The position numbers and the translations under genes are program-made. The notes under the pieces are model-generated. The model worked only from the letters and a program-made list of their open reading frames with translations. It ran no database searches and was not told the DNA's origin. Positions 25,001 through 32,692 of a stretch of DNA of 64,000 nucleotides are shown here, in pieces (within the stretch, counting starts at the first letter, position 1; each line of letters opens with the position of its first letter). Source of the stretch: Pseudomonas sp. GM79 (lineage in GTDB: Bacteria > Pseudomonadota > Gammaproteobacteria > Pseudomonadales > Pseudomonadaceae); assembly GCF_000282495.1 (NCBI RefSeq), contig NZ_AKJE01000050.1:1-64000 (forward strand). The letters run 5' to 3'.

Positions 25001-27140
25001 GAATCTGTTCTTCCAGCCGGGCGACATCTTCATACGCCTCGAAGCGTTTCAGCGCATCGGCCAGCAGCGGCGGTGGCGCTTCGGATTCGACGTACATCCG
25101 CCGCAACGCATCGTGGTCGGTGCCGCTGATGGCGCGGATCTGTTCCAGTTCGCCGTCGCTAAAGCGCTCGACCGAATGCCCGAGCCGGCGCATCAGTTGG
25201 CGTTCACTCCAGGCTCCGGGCTGTTCGCCTTCATGCACGAAGGCACCCAGACCATTGTGCGTCACCTGCGGCCGATAAGCGTCCGACCGCCGGGGATGAA
25301 TCACCCGCACCCGGCCGGAGGGTTCTCGCTCGATCTCAAGCAGTTTGCCCTCGTGGGGCAGAATGGATTTGCCTTGATGCCGGTGCAACCCCCAGGCATC
25401 AGGTGTCGAATCGGCGGGCAATGACAGGTTGTGCTGTTGATAGGGGGTGAGATCGGGGTGCCACAGGCGTTGGCTGCCGTCAGGCAATTGCACCGGTTTC
25501 ATCGCGTCGATGAACGGTGAGGAGAGGGATTTGCCGAGCTCGGCGGCGCTGCCGAAGATACCGAACTGAACCAGGTTTTCGACTATGCCCAATACATGCC
25601 CGGCCGCTTCGGTGGTCTGTCCTTCTGCCCAGTCCACAACGCCTTCGAACACCTCATCCGTCAGTTGGTAAACGGTGTACGTCAGCATCAGCTCACCGAG
25701 CACCGGCACGAACGGCGTAACCACGAACAGGGCCACATTGAAAATATCCGAGAGCATCTTCTCCAGGTTATCCCACCAGGCCCAACGGGCCATGCGGTCG
25801 GCATCCTGGGTGGAGATCGCGAGGTCGCGGGCATCGTTGACGATCTTGTTGAGCCTGACCCGGAGCAGGTATTGCCAAAGGTCGTCGTGGGCCGGGTCGG
25901 GCGAGCGGTTTTGATAGTCATCGGTGATCGCCTGGACGCTGAAACTCAGGTTGGGATTGTCCACCGGCGTATCCCTCCAGACGGGGCCGCCGGCCTGTCG
26001 ATCTTGCTGATGCCATTTCACCGTGCTCAGACGTTCATTGAGACTGGCGAAGAAATGCCCTCGCTCCTTGTGGGGCACGAACTGGCTGAAGAACTGTTGA
26101 TAACCGAACCCACCCGATGACTGTCCGTTGGCGGGTTTTTCTTCCCGCAACTGGCGGGTCAGTTCGGCCATGAACTCGGCGGGCGAGGGGTATTCCTTGA
26201 GTGGGTGTTGGTTGTCATGTGGCACATAGGCGATCAGGCGACCGGGAGAGCCACCCGGTCCCGGGTCGGTTGTGATCAACAGAATGCCCGCCAGCACCGT
26301 TTCCATCATGGCCAGGTTGTAGTAGCTCACGTGCTTGCCGTCCAGCCTCAAATCTTGTCGGCCATGGACCAGATCGAGGATGAGTCGATGGGCGTGCGCA
26401 TCAATGTGTTTGTTCAGCAGTGCCAAATGTGCCGCTGCTTTCAACGCGGCTTTTTGGCTGGCAATGACCGCCGTGCGCACGTTGTTGGCGACCTGGGGGC
26501 TGCCGAATCCGAGGGCCTGACGCAGTGCCTGCTGGTAGCGGGCGCCGATGTCCAGATCACGGCAGATGGCCTTGAACGCTTGGGCGGTAAGCGGAGCTCC
26601 CGTAATCCTGTGGTTGATGTGCAGCGTTTTCATCTGTCCGCGCGGGTCCGGCGCGTCAAGAAAAGCAAAGTCCGAAAATGTTTCGTCATCCGAGAAATTG
26701 TGCAGGGCCGCGTTCAGTAACGAGACCGTCCGGACCTTCGTGCCACCCTTGAAATCGTGCACCCACCATGGGCGGCCGACGGCGGCGTAAAGCCGCAGGT
26801 AGGTGTTCCTGACATCAATGTCGCCGTAGTGCTCGCTGAGCGTTTTTTTCAACAGGGGCTCGGCAAACGCATAAACATCGGTCAGGTTATCAAGCAGGGC
26901 GTCCACGGCGTTCTGGGTAGACCAGTGCTCGGATATCGCCTCTTTGAGCTGATGATGAGCTGAGCGGGCATGGGTTTTGAACGGAGCGAAGTCGCGCTGG
27001 ACAGCCTTTAATGCGCGAGCGTTGACAGGGGAAATGTCGGTGATCCAGGCGGGCAGCGCCTGCGCGATCCAGGTGTCATTAATGCCGTCCTGGTTTTTGG
27101 TGTTGCGGCGTCTTTGATCAATCCTTGATAAATTCGTCAT
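22029..27140 (-). CDS. Giant LRR protein with NEL-type E3 ubiquitin ligase domain
   Basis: This 1703-residue protein has an N-terminal DUF6543 (dermonecrotic-toxin-like) part with the signature YVPHDNQHPLKEYPS near residue 312 and a hydrophobic segment near 467-495. Leucine-rich repeats lie at about 1189-1325 (LSTLRLNNNHI, LKTLRLDHNPLGALP). The C-terminal NEL domain carries its CxD catalytic motif at C1465 (NCADAGAQLFNNMGLEVL). NEL domains of IpaH/SspH effectors transfer ubiquitin through this cysteine inside eukaryotic cells. There is no signal peptide, so an unseen secretion system would be needed. It is monocistronic. Host-directed activity is inferred from domain content. Confidence 0.85.
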   Translation of the reverse strand: MTNLSRIDQRRRNTKNQDGINDTWIAQALPAWITDISPVNARALKAVQRDFAPFKTHARSAHHQLKEAISEHWSTQNAVDALLDNLTDVYAFAEPLLKKTLSEHYGDIDVRNTYLRLYAAVGRPWWVHDFKGGTKVRTVSLLNAALHNFSDDETFSDFAFLDAPDPRGQMKTLHINHRITGAPLTAQAFKAICRDLDIGARYQQALRQALGFGSPQVANNVRTAVIASQKAALKAAAHLALLNKHIDAHAHRLILDLVHGRQDLRLDGKHVSYYNLAMMETVLAGILLITTDPGPGGSPGRLIAYVPHDNQHPLKEYPSPAEFMAELTRQLREEKPANGQSSGGFGYQQFFSQFVPHKERGHFFASLNERLSTVKWHQQDRQAGGPVWRDTPVDNPNLSFSVQAITDDYQNRSPDPAHDDLWQYLLRVRLNKIVNDARDLAISTQDADRMARWAWWDNLEKMLSDIFNVALFVVTPFVPVLGELMLTYTVYQLTDEVFEGVVDWAEGQTTEAAGHVLGIVENLVQFGIFGSAAELGKSLSSPFIDAMKPVQLPDGSQRLWHPDLTPYQQHNLSLPADSTPDAWGLHRHQGKSILPHEGKLLEIEREPSGRVRVIHPRRSDAYRPQVTHNGLGAFVHEGEQPGAWSERQLMRRLGHSVERFSDGELEQIRAISGTDHDALRRMYVESEAPPPLLADALKRFEAYEDVARLEEQIRSGLPLTPDPASAWFEQTVTELPGWPEDKALRVLHQTSASAQDRLYGNPDASPSNTLSITLTEVMAGLLPERVVAFLDEPELAVMLGPDVPPAHRAQALRNQLADYVEGHMNRLAKQTYRAREKTRDPQVRLLRDAFPELPSSISQTLLANATGAERFKMLSEKRLPLRIKNQARELNFEVRAVRATESLYGHSGLTADTERLLLNTLRLHSDVFTDLRVDIRDGSPHGRLRCSVGAQSATRVRTLVSSGARNKYEVFDEDNRLYGASSLYESLLRAMPQDQRNALGFQLGQGKALKHWFKQILVTPEVRRTALAETPIRSQRERITTLLLQGGGLSKDGSASLDRRVRDLYPTFSAEEATRFVEDLTAQGDPLTALSALEDELDDLRVTLNQWRYQQPDIWGPDPQGFRDGGGRHIAERLIECFERRSQVFDERSLHPHGGYRLDLSVELSSVNLETWWKQKPDLKRFLDKVSVLNLDNTRFSSEPGGLLKDFAHLDELSARGCQLTEIPQGITAMHVLSTLRLNNNHIRLTAQSVEQLSRLTYLKTLRLDHNPLGALPDIGHMPGLMIVSLRDTGIHTWPRGTFAKPRPRGFFLDLQNNPLARIPDVIPGSNDAFVVARTRLNAQALSDVNRLAYENLRRSVGLSPRHAYPPATDNDLAFWPVTDDSEWWTPSPGLGRYRGEAWSDLADEPDSAGFFTVIRGLTQSADYRAGGEFRTELAKRVWRMIDAADMDAELRNRLFTMASSPVNCADAGAQLFNNMGLEVLASEARSLSISPQMLERQLVTLARSAARLDHVNEIARADMQERMASGLTPDEVEVYLAYQTGLARRLDLPWQSRSMLHRPVAGVSESMIDHAYGAVLSLEYGDGLVNQMLEQRFWVEYLRATHPRAFEENTELYAVVKAGLLADLRQTQNERAHTRHRTDEYKNQLAEKLKDLARQLPVPESVVFTGKEMTDEVYNRLINDLFEDEKELARRLTRIALRMAGH

Positions 27141-27286
27141 GTGCTAACCGTCTAAAGCTGTAATCAGGCTCTTCAGGTTAGGCAGGTGCTATGGTCGAAA
27201 AAAGCTCAAATACAGGGTTGGATTGCCCCGAAAGACGCCTCAATCCAACGATAAACAAAGAGCGAAAAATACAGGAATACCACCCT

Positions 27287-30200
27287 TTAACGTGCAGATG
27301 TGCCCAGTGCGGCCGTAGCTTGAGTGACGACCGGTAATCCCGTCCCGGCATGGCACAACGTGTGGGTGCCCGGTTGCAGATAAGGCGACAGGATCGGCGC
27401 CATGCCCTTGAGCACCTGCGCGGGCAACGCCGAGGTGAATTTGAAATTCTCCGCCGTGCGACCGGGAACATAGGCGGTGAGGGTGCCGAAATGCTTGTCG
27501 CCGATATAGAACACGAAAGTTGCCGTGCGGTTGATTGACTTGGAACTGAGAATCCGCCCGCCGGAACCGATGGCTTCAATGCGGTTGTCGCCGGTGCCGG
27601 TCTTGCCGCCCATGGCCAACGGGCTGCCATCGGCCAGTTTGAAGCTGCCGGCCAGGCGTTTGGCGGTGCCGGCGTCCACCACTTGTGAGAGGGCTTCGCG
27701 CATCGCGGCGGCCACTTCCGAAGGCATCACTCGTTTGCCGACCACCGGATTGTTGATCAGGCGGGTTTCATAGGGCGTCTCTGCCGCGAAGTGCAGACTG
27801 TCGATACGCAATGTCGGCATCCGCACACCATCGTTGAGAATGGTGCCGATCAACTCTGCCAACGCAGCGGGGCGATCGCCCGAGCTGCCGATAGCGGTGG
27901 CCAGCGATGGCACCAGGTGATCGAACGGATAGCCGACTTTCTGCCAGCGCTGGTGAATGTCGAGGAACGCTTCGATCTCCAGCATGGTGCGGATGCGGCT
28001 GTCACGGGCGCCCTTGTGACGGCTTTTGAACAGCCAGCTGTAGACTTCCTGGCGTTCGAACTGACTGGCTTTGACGATCTGGCTGAACTTGGCATCGGGG
28101 TTATTCAGCAAGTAGCCGATCAGCCACAGATCCAGCGGGTGGACTTTGGCGATGAAGCCTTGATCCGGCAGGTCGTAGCTGCCAGGGCCATAACTCAGGT
28201 AGAGGCGTTCGAGGCGTTCATCGGTCAGTTTTTCTTGAAGCTTGGCGCCTTTGAGGTGCGAGCGTACGAAGGTATTGAAGTCTTCCTGGTCGGCTTGGGG
28301 GAATAGATAACGATGCACGGCGGCCATGCGAATCGGCGTCGGGCGCATGCCGTCGAGAAAGGTTTCGAGCCGCGCCTGGGTGTCCTTGTTGCGGTATTTC
28401 TTCCAGAACTTCAGCAGGAACGAGGTGCCTTCTTTGTCGGCGAATGAGGCCAGGTATTCCTGACGCCGCGGGTCGCGATCGTCCTTGAGCAATTCGGCGC
28501 TGCTGTTGGGCCCCGAGTAAGTGCTGTAGCGCACCAGGTCACGCATCAGCCGAATGAACGGCAGGTTGATCGATTCGCGCAGAGCATCGCGCAGGGTCGG
28601 CAGGCGGCCGTTGTCTTCCTTGCGGAAGTTGACGAATGTGTGCAGTCCGCCGCCGGTGAAAAAGGCCTCGCCAGGGCTGGCGGAATATTTGCGATCCAGC
28701 GCGGCGCCGAGCATTTTCGGCAGGCTGCGGTCGGTGTTCTGAATCATGTAATCGACGGCCCAGCGCGTCAGGCGATCCGGGTCGGCGACTTCGGTTTTCT
28801 TCAGTTCGGCGACGCTCATGCTGGCGTAGCGATCGTGCAGTTCGGCCATGATCTGCAGGTAGGTGGTGAGCACGCGCATTTTTGCGGTGGAGCCCAATTC
28901 CAGCTTGCTGCCTTCATTGATGTCGAATGGCTGGTCGGTGCTGTCGGTTTGCACCCGCACGCGCGAACCGTCCGGGGTCAATTCGAACAGGGTGAAGCTA
29001 TAGCGCACCTGCGCGGTGTTGGTGGGGGTGAGCAGGCGTTCGCCGATCAGGCCGATTTCCGCGGCATAAGCTGGATCGGCCAGATGCTTGAGGTATGCGG
29101 TGGCCTGGGTTTGCAGCTCGCCTTGCAAGGTGCTGGTGGCGGACAGGTCGAGGCGGTCGAGGTCATACAGCGGACGATTGAGCAAACCGGCCAGGCGGCT
29201 GCGCGCCACACTGATGCCTTTATTGGTTTCGATGGGCTGAATGGTGGGCTGGGTGGCCCAGTCGCGGTAAGTCACTTTACTGGCCAATGCCGCCGTGGCG
29301 AGTGGCGCATCGATCACGCCGTTTTGAGACAGCAGGCGAATATGGCTGTCGGTGAGGCTGGCCAATTCATCACGACCCTTGGTCAAGTAATGGGAAGGGC
29401 GGCGCTGAGCAATCATCAGTGACAGCATTTCGCGCAGGGCCAGGCCTTTTTCCGACAGGCTTTTCGGATCGGTATCGGTGCTGGCCAGCCGTTCATTGGC
29501 CTGGTTGAAGTCGGCGCCGTACCAGACGCGCAGACCTTCGGCCATGCCATGTACTTCACCGTGGCCCGGTACCGCCGACAGCGGAACACTGTTGAGGTAG
29601 TCGCGAATCACGTTTTGTCGCGCCTGGAGGGTTTCCGGCCCCGCCTGATAGGCGCGCACGCTGGCGGAAATCATCTGCCGGATTTTTTCCGCGCCCGACA
29701 CCGTCAAGCCATCGGGCGAATGGCGATATTTCTCAAGTTGCGTGGCCAGCGTACTGCCGCCCGCCGACTGACCGGGCAGGCCCAACAGTTTGGCCACTTG
29801 GGACCACGCCGCCCTGCCGAACCGCGGCCAGTCCACGGCGGGGTTGGCCAGAGGCTGACGGGGATCGAGCAAAAAACGGTTTTCAATAAACAGCAAACTG
29901 CTGACCACGACCGGCGGGATCGCGGCAAAGCTTGAATAGAGTTGCTGGGGGTACTTGAACTGGTACAACGGGGCCGCGCGGCAATCGGTGATCGACAGCC
30001 CGGCCTGGATTTTTTCTGCATAGGGCACAAAAAAACCCTTGTCGGTGTAATTCATCAGCGCTGGGGAAAAGCGGGTTTGTGCCGCTATTACGTAATCGCG
30101 TTTGAGCAGTCGCGGTAGAAACTCATCCATGGCGCTGTAACCCAAACGCTGATCGAACGGGCCTGCGCCAGGGTAGCGAATCGCATCGCTGTGTCCGGGT

Positions 30201-30451
30201 TGCAGCTCGTACTTCAGCGAGGCGGCGTATTTGCTGATTTCCCGGGCCTGAAACTTGGAGGTGCGCATTTCCTTGGCCGCGGCGAGGCCCAGGACAATCA
30301 GGATAATCAGCAACAGCAACCAGAAAGCCCCCCAGCCGTGCCGGGAGCGACGGGGTTTCTCAGGTAAAGGCGCTTCATCCACTCGTTCAGTCGGAACCAC
30401 GGTTTTACTCGAATCGGTTTGCCACAAAGCGCCCATAGTCGACTGATCCAT
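27287..30451 (-). CDS. Bifunctional penicillin-binding protein (GT51 + transpeptidase)
   Basis: This 1054-residue class A PBP-like protein has one membrane anchor (about 41-59) and a glycosyltransferase 51 domain with the catalytic glutamate E190 in LLFIENRFLL and GGSTLATQLEK at 231-241. The transpeptidase domain has a complete triad: S521 in STAK, S627 in SIN and K950 in KTG. The GT51 motif is diverged: the usual ED followed by FxxHxG reads EN followed by FLLDPRQ. It is longer than PBP1a/1b and probably a specialised paralogue. An alternative start lies five codons downstream; neither has a good ribosome-binding site. Confidence 0.88.
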   Translation of the reverse strand: MDQSTMGALWQTDSSKTVVPTERVDEAPLPEKPRRSRHGWGAFWLLLLIILIVLGLAAAKEMRTSKFQAREISKYAASLKYELQPGHSDAIRYPGAGPFDQRLGYSAMDEFLPRLLKRDYVIAAQTRFSPALMNYTDKGFFVPYAEKIQAGLSITDCRAAPLYQFKYPQQLYSSFAAIPPVVVSSLLFIENRFLLDPRQPLANPAVDWPRFGRAAWSQVAKLLGLPGQSAGGSTLATQLEKYRHSPDGLTVSGAEKIRQMISASVRAYQAGPETLQARQNVIRDYLNSVPLSAVPGHGEVHGMAEGLRVWYGADFNQANERLASTDTDPKSLSEKGLALREMLSLMIAQRRPSHYLTKGRDELASLTDSHIRLLSQNGVIDAPLATAALASKVTYRDWATQPTIQPIETNKGISVARSRLAGLLNRPLYDLDRLDLSATSTLQGELQTQATAYLKHLADPAYAAEIGLIGERLLTPTNTAQVRYSFTLFELTPDGSRVRVQTDSTDQPFDINEGSKLELGSTAKMRVLTTYLQIMAELHDRYASMSVAELKKTEVADPDRLTRWAVDYMIQNTDRSLPKMLGAALDRKYSASPGEAFFTGGGLHTFVNFRKEDNGRLPTLRDALRESINLPFIRLMRDLVRYSTYSGPNSSAELLKDDRDPRRQEYLASFADKEGTSFLLKFWKKYRNKDTQARLETFLDGMRPTPIRMAAVHRYLFPQADQEDFNTFVRSHLKGAKLQEKLTDERLERLYLSYGPGSYDLPDQGFIAKVHPLDLWLIGYLLNNPDAKFSQIVKASQFERQEVYSWLFKSRHKGARDSRIRTMLEIEAFLDIHQRWQKVGYPFDHLVPSLATAIGSSGDRPAALAELIGTILNDGVRMPTLRIDSLHFAAETPYETRLINNPVVGKRVMPSEVAAAMREALSQVVDAGTAKRLAGSFKLADGSPLAMGGKTGTGDNRIEAIGSGGRILSSKSINRTATFVFYIGDKHFGTLTAYVPGRTAENFKFTSALPAQVLKGMAPILSPYLQPGTHTLCHAGTGLPVVTQATAALGTSAR

Positions 30452-30544
30452 TCACGCAGATTGATCGGACTTGCTTGAAGCTTAGACGGTGGTTGGCGTT
30501 GGTGAAAAAATTGTGAATAACCAAATATCGGGTACGCACCATTC

Positions 30545-30607
30545 CTTGTGGCTTGTGGCTTGTGGCTTGTGGCTTGTGGCTTGTGGCTTGTGGCTTGTGA
30601 CCTGTGG
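30545..30607 (+). repeat. Tandem heptanucleotide repeat CTTGTGG
   Basis: Seven perfect copies of CTTGTGG (30545-30593) are followed by CTTGTGA and CCTGTGG. The last unit runs into the outer edge of the REP element that begins TGTGGCGAGGGAGC, as if the repeat grew from that edge by slippage. Confidence 0.95.
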
Positions 30608-30733
30608 CGAGGGAGCTTGCTCCCGCTGGGCTGCGAAGCGGCCCTATCCCTGCAAACGTGATCTGCCAGGTAAACCGGTGTGTTGGGTTTGCGACTGCTG
30701 CGCAGCCGAGCGGGAGCAAGCTCCCTCGCCACA
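30603..30733. repeat. REP-like inverted pair, GCGAGGGAGCTTGCTCCCGC type
   Basis: The arms TGTGGCGAGGGAGCTTGCTC and complement flank about 80 bases. This is a second REP subfamily, with the inner part CTGCGAAGCGGCC and CTGCTGCGCAGCCGAG; another copy lies at 38544. Confidence 0.85.
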
Positions 30734-30980
30734 GGGACGGTGATGTCGTCTGTAATAGCCGAGCTAGACGTATCAAAGTAGTAAATGCTGCTGAAGTAGG
30801 GGCATGACGATGCACCATTGCCGTGCAATACTCGGCGCCGTTTTAGTGGCGAATAAATCCTGCATAAGGCAGGTAATGCCCCTCCGTAAACCGCGCTTTT
30901 GCCGAGAGTTATGGCTGAATGTTGTGGTTTATAGAGTGAAAAACCCTGCTGGAAGCTTTTTATACTGCATGCCCGCTGAT

Positions 30981-31003
30981 CTTGCAGGTTTTGGTCCTGC
31001 AAG
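30981..31003 (+). other. Short stem-loop upstream of the permease gene
   Basis: CTTGCAGG and CCTGCAAG pair perfectly across seven bases, about 105 bases before the permease start and 15 bases after a possible -10 box. It would lie at the start of the leader. No T run follows. Confidence 0.4.
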
Positions 31004-31107
31004 ACGTGTCTGCCCATGAAGCAGGCCCGGTTTCGCAGAAGCGCTGGCTTATCGGTCGGTGCTTCGACACTCGGTGGTCATATCCAATAACAAGACGAGG
31101 TACCCCT

Positions 31108-32529
31108 ATGCCAGTTGGCAATCACCTGCCTCACGGCGAGACCGCTCAGGGCGGCCCGCTTAAACGCGAACTCGGCGAACGGCATATTCGCTTGATGGCG
31201 CTCGGTGCCTGTATCGGCGTCGGCCTGTTCCTGGGTTCGGCCAAGGCCATCGAAATGGCCGGCCCGGCCATCATGCTCTCTTACATCATTGGCGGTCTGG
31301 CGATCCTGGTCATTATGCGTGCCCTCGGCGAGATGGCCGTGCACAACCCGGTCGCCGGCTCGTTCAGCCGTTACGCTCAAGACTATCTCGGCCCGTTGGC
31401 AGGTTTTCTGACCGGCTGGAACTACTGGTTCCTGTGGCTGGTGACCTGCGTCGCGGAAATCACTGCGGTGGCGGTGTACATGGGCGTCTGGTTCCCCGAC
31501 GTGCCGCGCTGGATCTGGGCATTGGCGGCGTTGATCAGCATGGGCTCGATCAACCTGATCGCGGTGAAAGCCTTCGGTGAGTTCGAATTCTGGTTCGCCC
31601 TGATCAAGATCGTCACCATCATTGCAATGGTGGTCGGCGGCATCGGCGTGATCGCATTTGGCTTCGGTAATGACGGCGTCGCCCTGGGAATCTCCAATCT
31701 CTGGGCTCACGGCGGCTTCATGCCCAACGGCGTGCAAGGCGTGCTGATGTCTCTGCAAATGGTGATGTTCGCCTACCTCGGCGTCGAGATGATCGGCCTG
31801 ACCGCCGGTGAAGCCAAGAACCCGCAGAAGACCATTCCCAATGCGATTGGCTCGGTATTCTGGCGGATTCTGCTGTTCTACGTCGGCGCCTTGTTCGTGA
31901 TCCTGTCGATTTACCCGTGGAACGAAATCGGCACCCAGGGCAGCCCGTTTGTGATGACCTTCGAGCGCCTGGGTATCAAGACCGCCGCCGGCATCATCAA
32001 CTTCGTGGTGATCACCGCGGCGCTGTCGTCCTGCAACGGCGGCATCTTCAGCACCGGACGCATGCTCTACAGCCTGGCGCAGAACGGCCAGGCCCCGGCC
32101 GGTTTCGCCAAGACCTCGAACAACGGCGTGCCGCGTCGCGCGCTGCTGCTGTCGATCGGTGCCTTGCTGCTGGGCGTGTTGCTTAACTATCTGGTGCCAG
32201 AGAAAGTCTTCGTCTGGGTCACCGCGATTGCCACCTTCGGCGCGATCTGGACCTGGGTGATGATCCTGCTGGCCCAGCTCAAGTTCCGCCAAGGCCTGAG
32301 CGCCAGCGAACGTGCCGGTCTCAAATACCGCATGTGGCTGTACCCGGTCAGTTCTTACCTGGCACTGGCATTTCTGGTGCTGGTGGTCGGCCTGATGGCG
32401 TACTTCCCGGACACTCGCGTGGCGCTGTATGTCGGGCCTGCTTTCCTGGTGCTGCTGACGGTGTTGTTCTACGTGTTCAAGCTGCAACCGACCAATGTGT
32501 CGCAAGGTGCGGTGCGTTCGGCTTCGTAA
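31108..32529 (+). CDS. Amino acid permease, ProY-like (APC family)
   Basis: This 473-residue transporter has twelve predicted membrane segments. The sequence tracks E. coli ProY and related AAT permeases closely: RHIRLMALGACIGVGLFLGSA, the ALGEMAVHNPVAGSFSRYA block, VMFAYLGVEMIGLTAGEAK and ILSIYPWNEIGTQGSPFV. ATG 31108 is used because GACGAGG lies seven bases upstream; the open frame starts further left. It is followed at once by a strong terminator, so it is probably expressed alone. Substrate (proline, or other neutral amino acids) is uncertain. Confidence 0.9.
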   Translation: MPVGNHLPHGETAQGGPLKRELGERHIRLMALGACIGVGLFLGSAKAIEMAGPAIMLSYIIGGLAILVIMRALGEMAVHNPVAGSFSRYAQDYLGPLAGFLTGWNYWFLWLVTCVAEITAVAVYMGVWFPDVPRWIWALAALISMGSINLIAVKAFGEFEFWFALIKIVTIIAMVVGGIGVIAFGFGNDGVALGISNLWAHGGFMPNGVQGVLMSLQMVMFAYLGVEMIGLTAGEAKNPQKTIPNAIGSVFWRILLFYVGALFVILSIYPWNEIGTQGSPFVMTFERLGIKTAAGIINFVVITAALSSCNGGIFSTGRMLYSLAQNGQAPAGFAKTSNNGVPRRALLLSIGALLLGVLLNYLVPEKVFVWVTAIATFGAIWTWVMILLAQLKFRQGLSASERAGLKYRMWLYPVSSYLALAFLVLVVGLMAYFPDTRVALYVGPAFLVLLTVLFYVFKLQPTNVSQGAVRSAS

Positions 32530-32546
32530 GTCGTAACGCCAGAAAT

Positions 32547-32581
32547 GCAAAAGCCCCGGTTTAGATGACCGGGGCTTTTGC
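32547..32581 (+). terminator. Terminator of the permease gene
   Basis: GCAAAAGCCCCGGT pairs with ACCGGGGCTTTTGC across a seven-base loop, starting 17 bases after the stop codon. The A run on one side and T run on the other make it usable in both directions, including by the convergent OpgC-type gene. Confidence 0.9.
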
Positions 32582-32590
32582 GTTGTGGAA

Positions 32591-32692
32591 GATCAAAAGA
32601 TCGCAGCCTCGTTGCACTCGACAGCTCCTACAGGGTGTACACCATCCCAATGTAGGAGCTGTCGAGTGCAACGAGGCTGCGATCTTTTGATC
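32591..32692. repeat. Perfect 42-base inverted repeat
   Basis: The arms at 32591-32632 and 32651-32692 are exact complements across an 18-base centre that contains GGTGTACACC. The unit contains TGTAGGAGCTGTCG and GCTGCGATCTTTTGATC; a single related copy lies at 63941. The right arm ends at the base before the stop codon of the OpgC-type gene. Confidence 0.93.

Larger units (their letters stand above)
30452..31107. other. 656-base intergenic region
   Basis: It separates the divergent PBP and permease genes. It holds a 7-base tandem repeat, a REP-like pair and a short stem-loop close to the permease. TATACT at 30961 looks like a -10 box, but no convincing -35 was found. No open frame here resembles a protein. 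Confidence 0.6.

Noticed and set aside
30545..30607. Possible CRISPR-like array
   Set aside because: The units are contiguous 7-base repeats without spacers.
30307..31017. 236-codon minus-strand frame upstream of the PBP gene
   Set aside because: It runs through the heptanucleotide tract and REP pair, giving a repeated TSHKPQA sequence, and has no family features.
31078..32550. 490-codon minus-strand open frame
   Set aside because: It is antisense to the ProY-like permease, rich in His, Gln and Asp as expected from the complement of a membrane protein gene.
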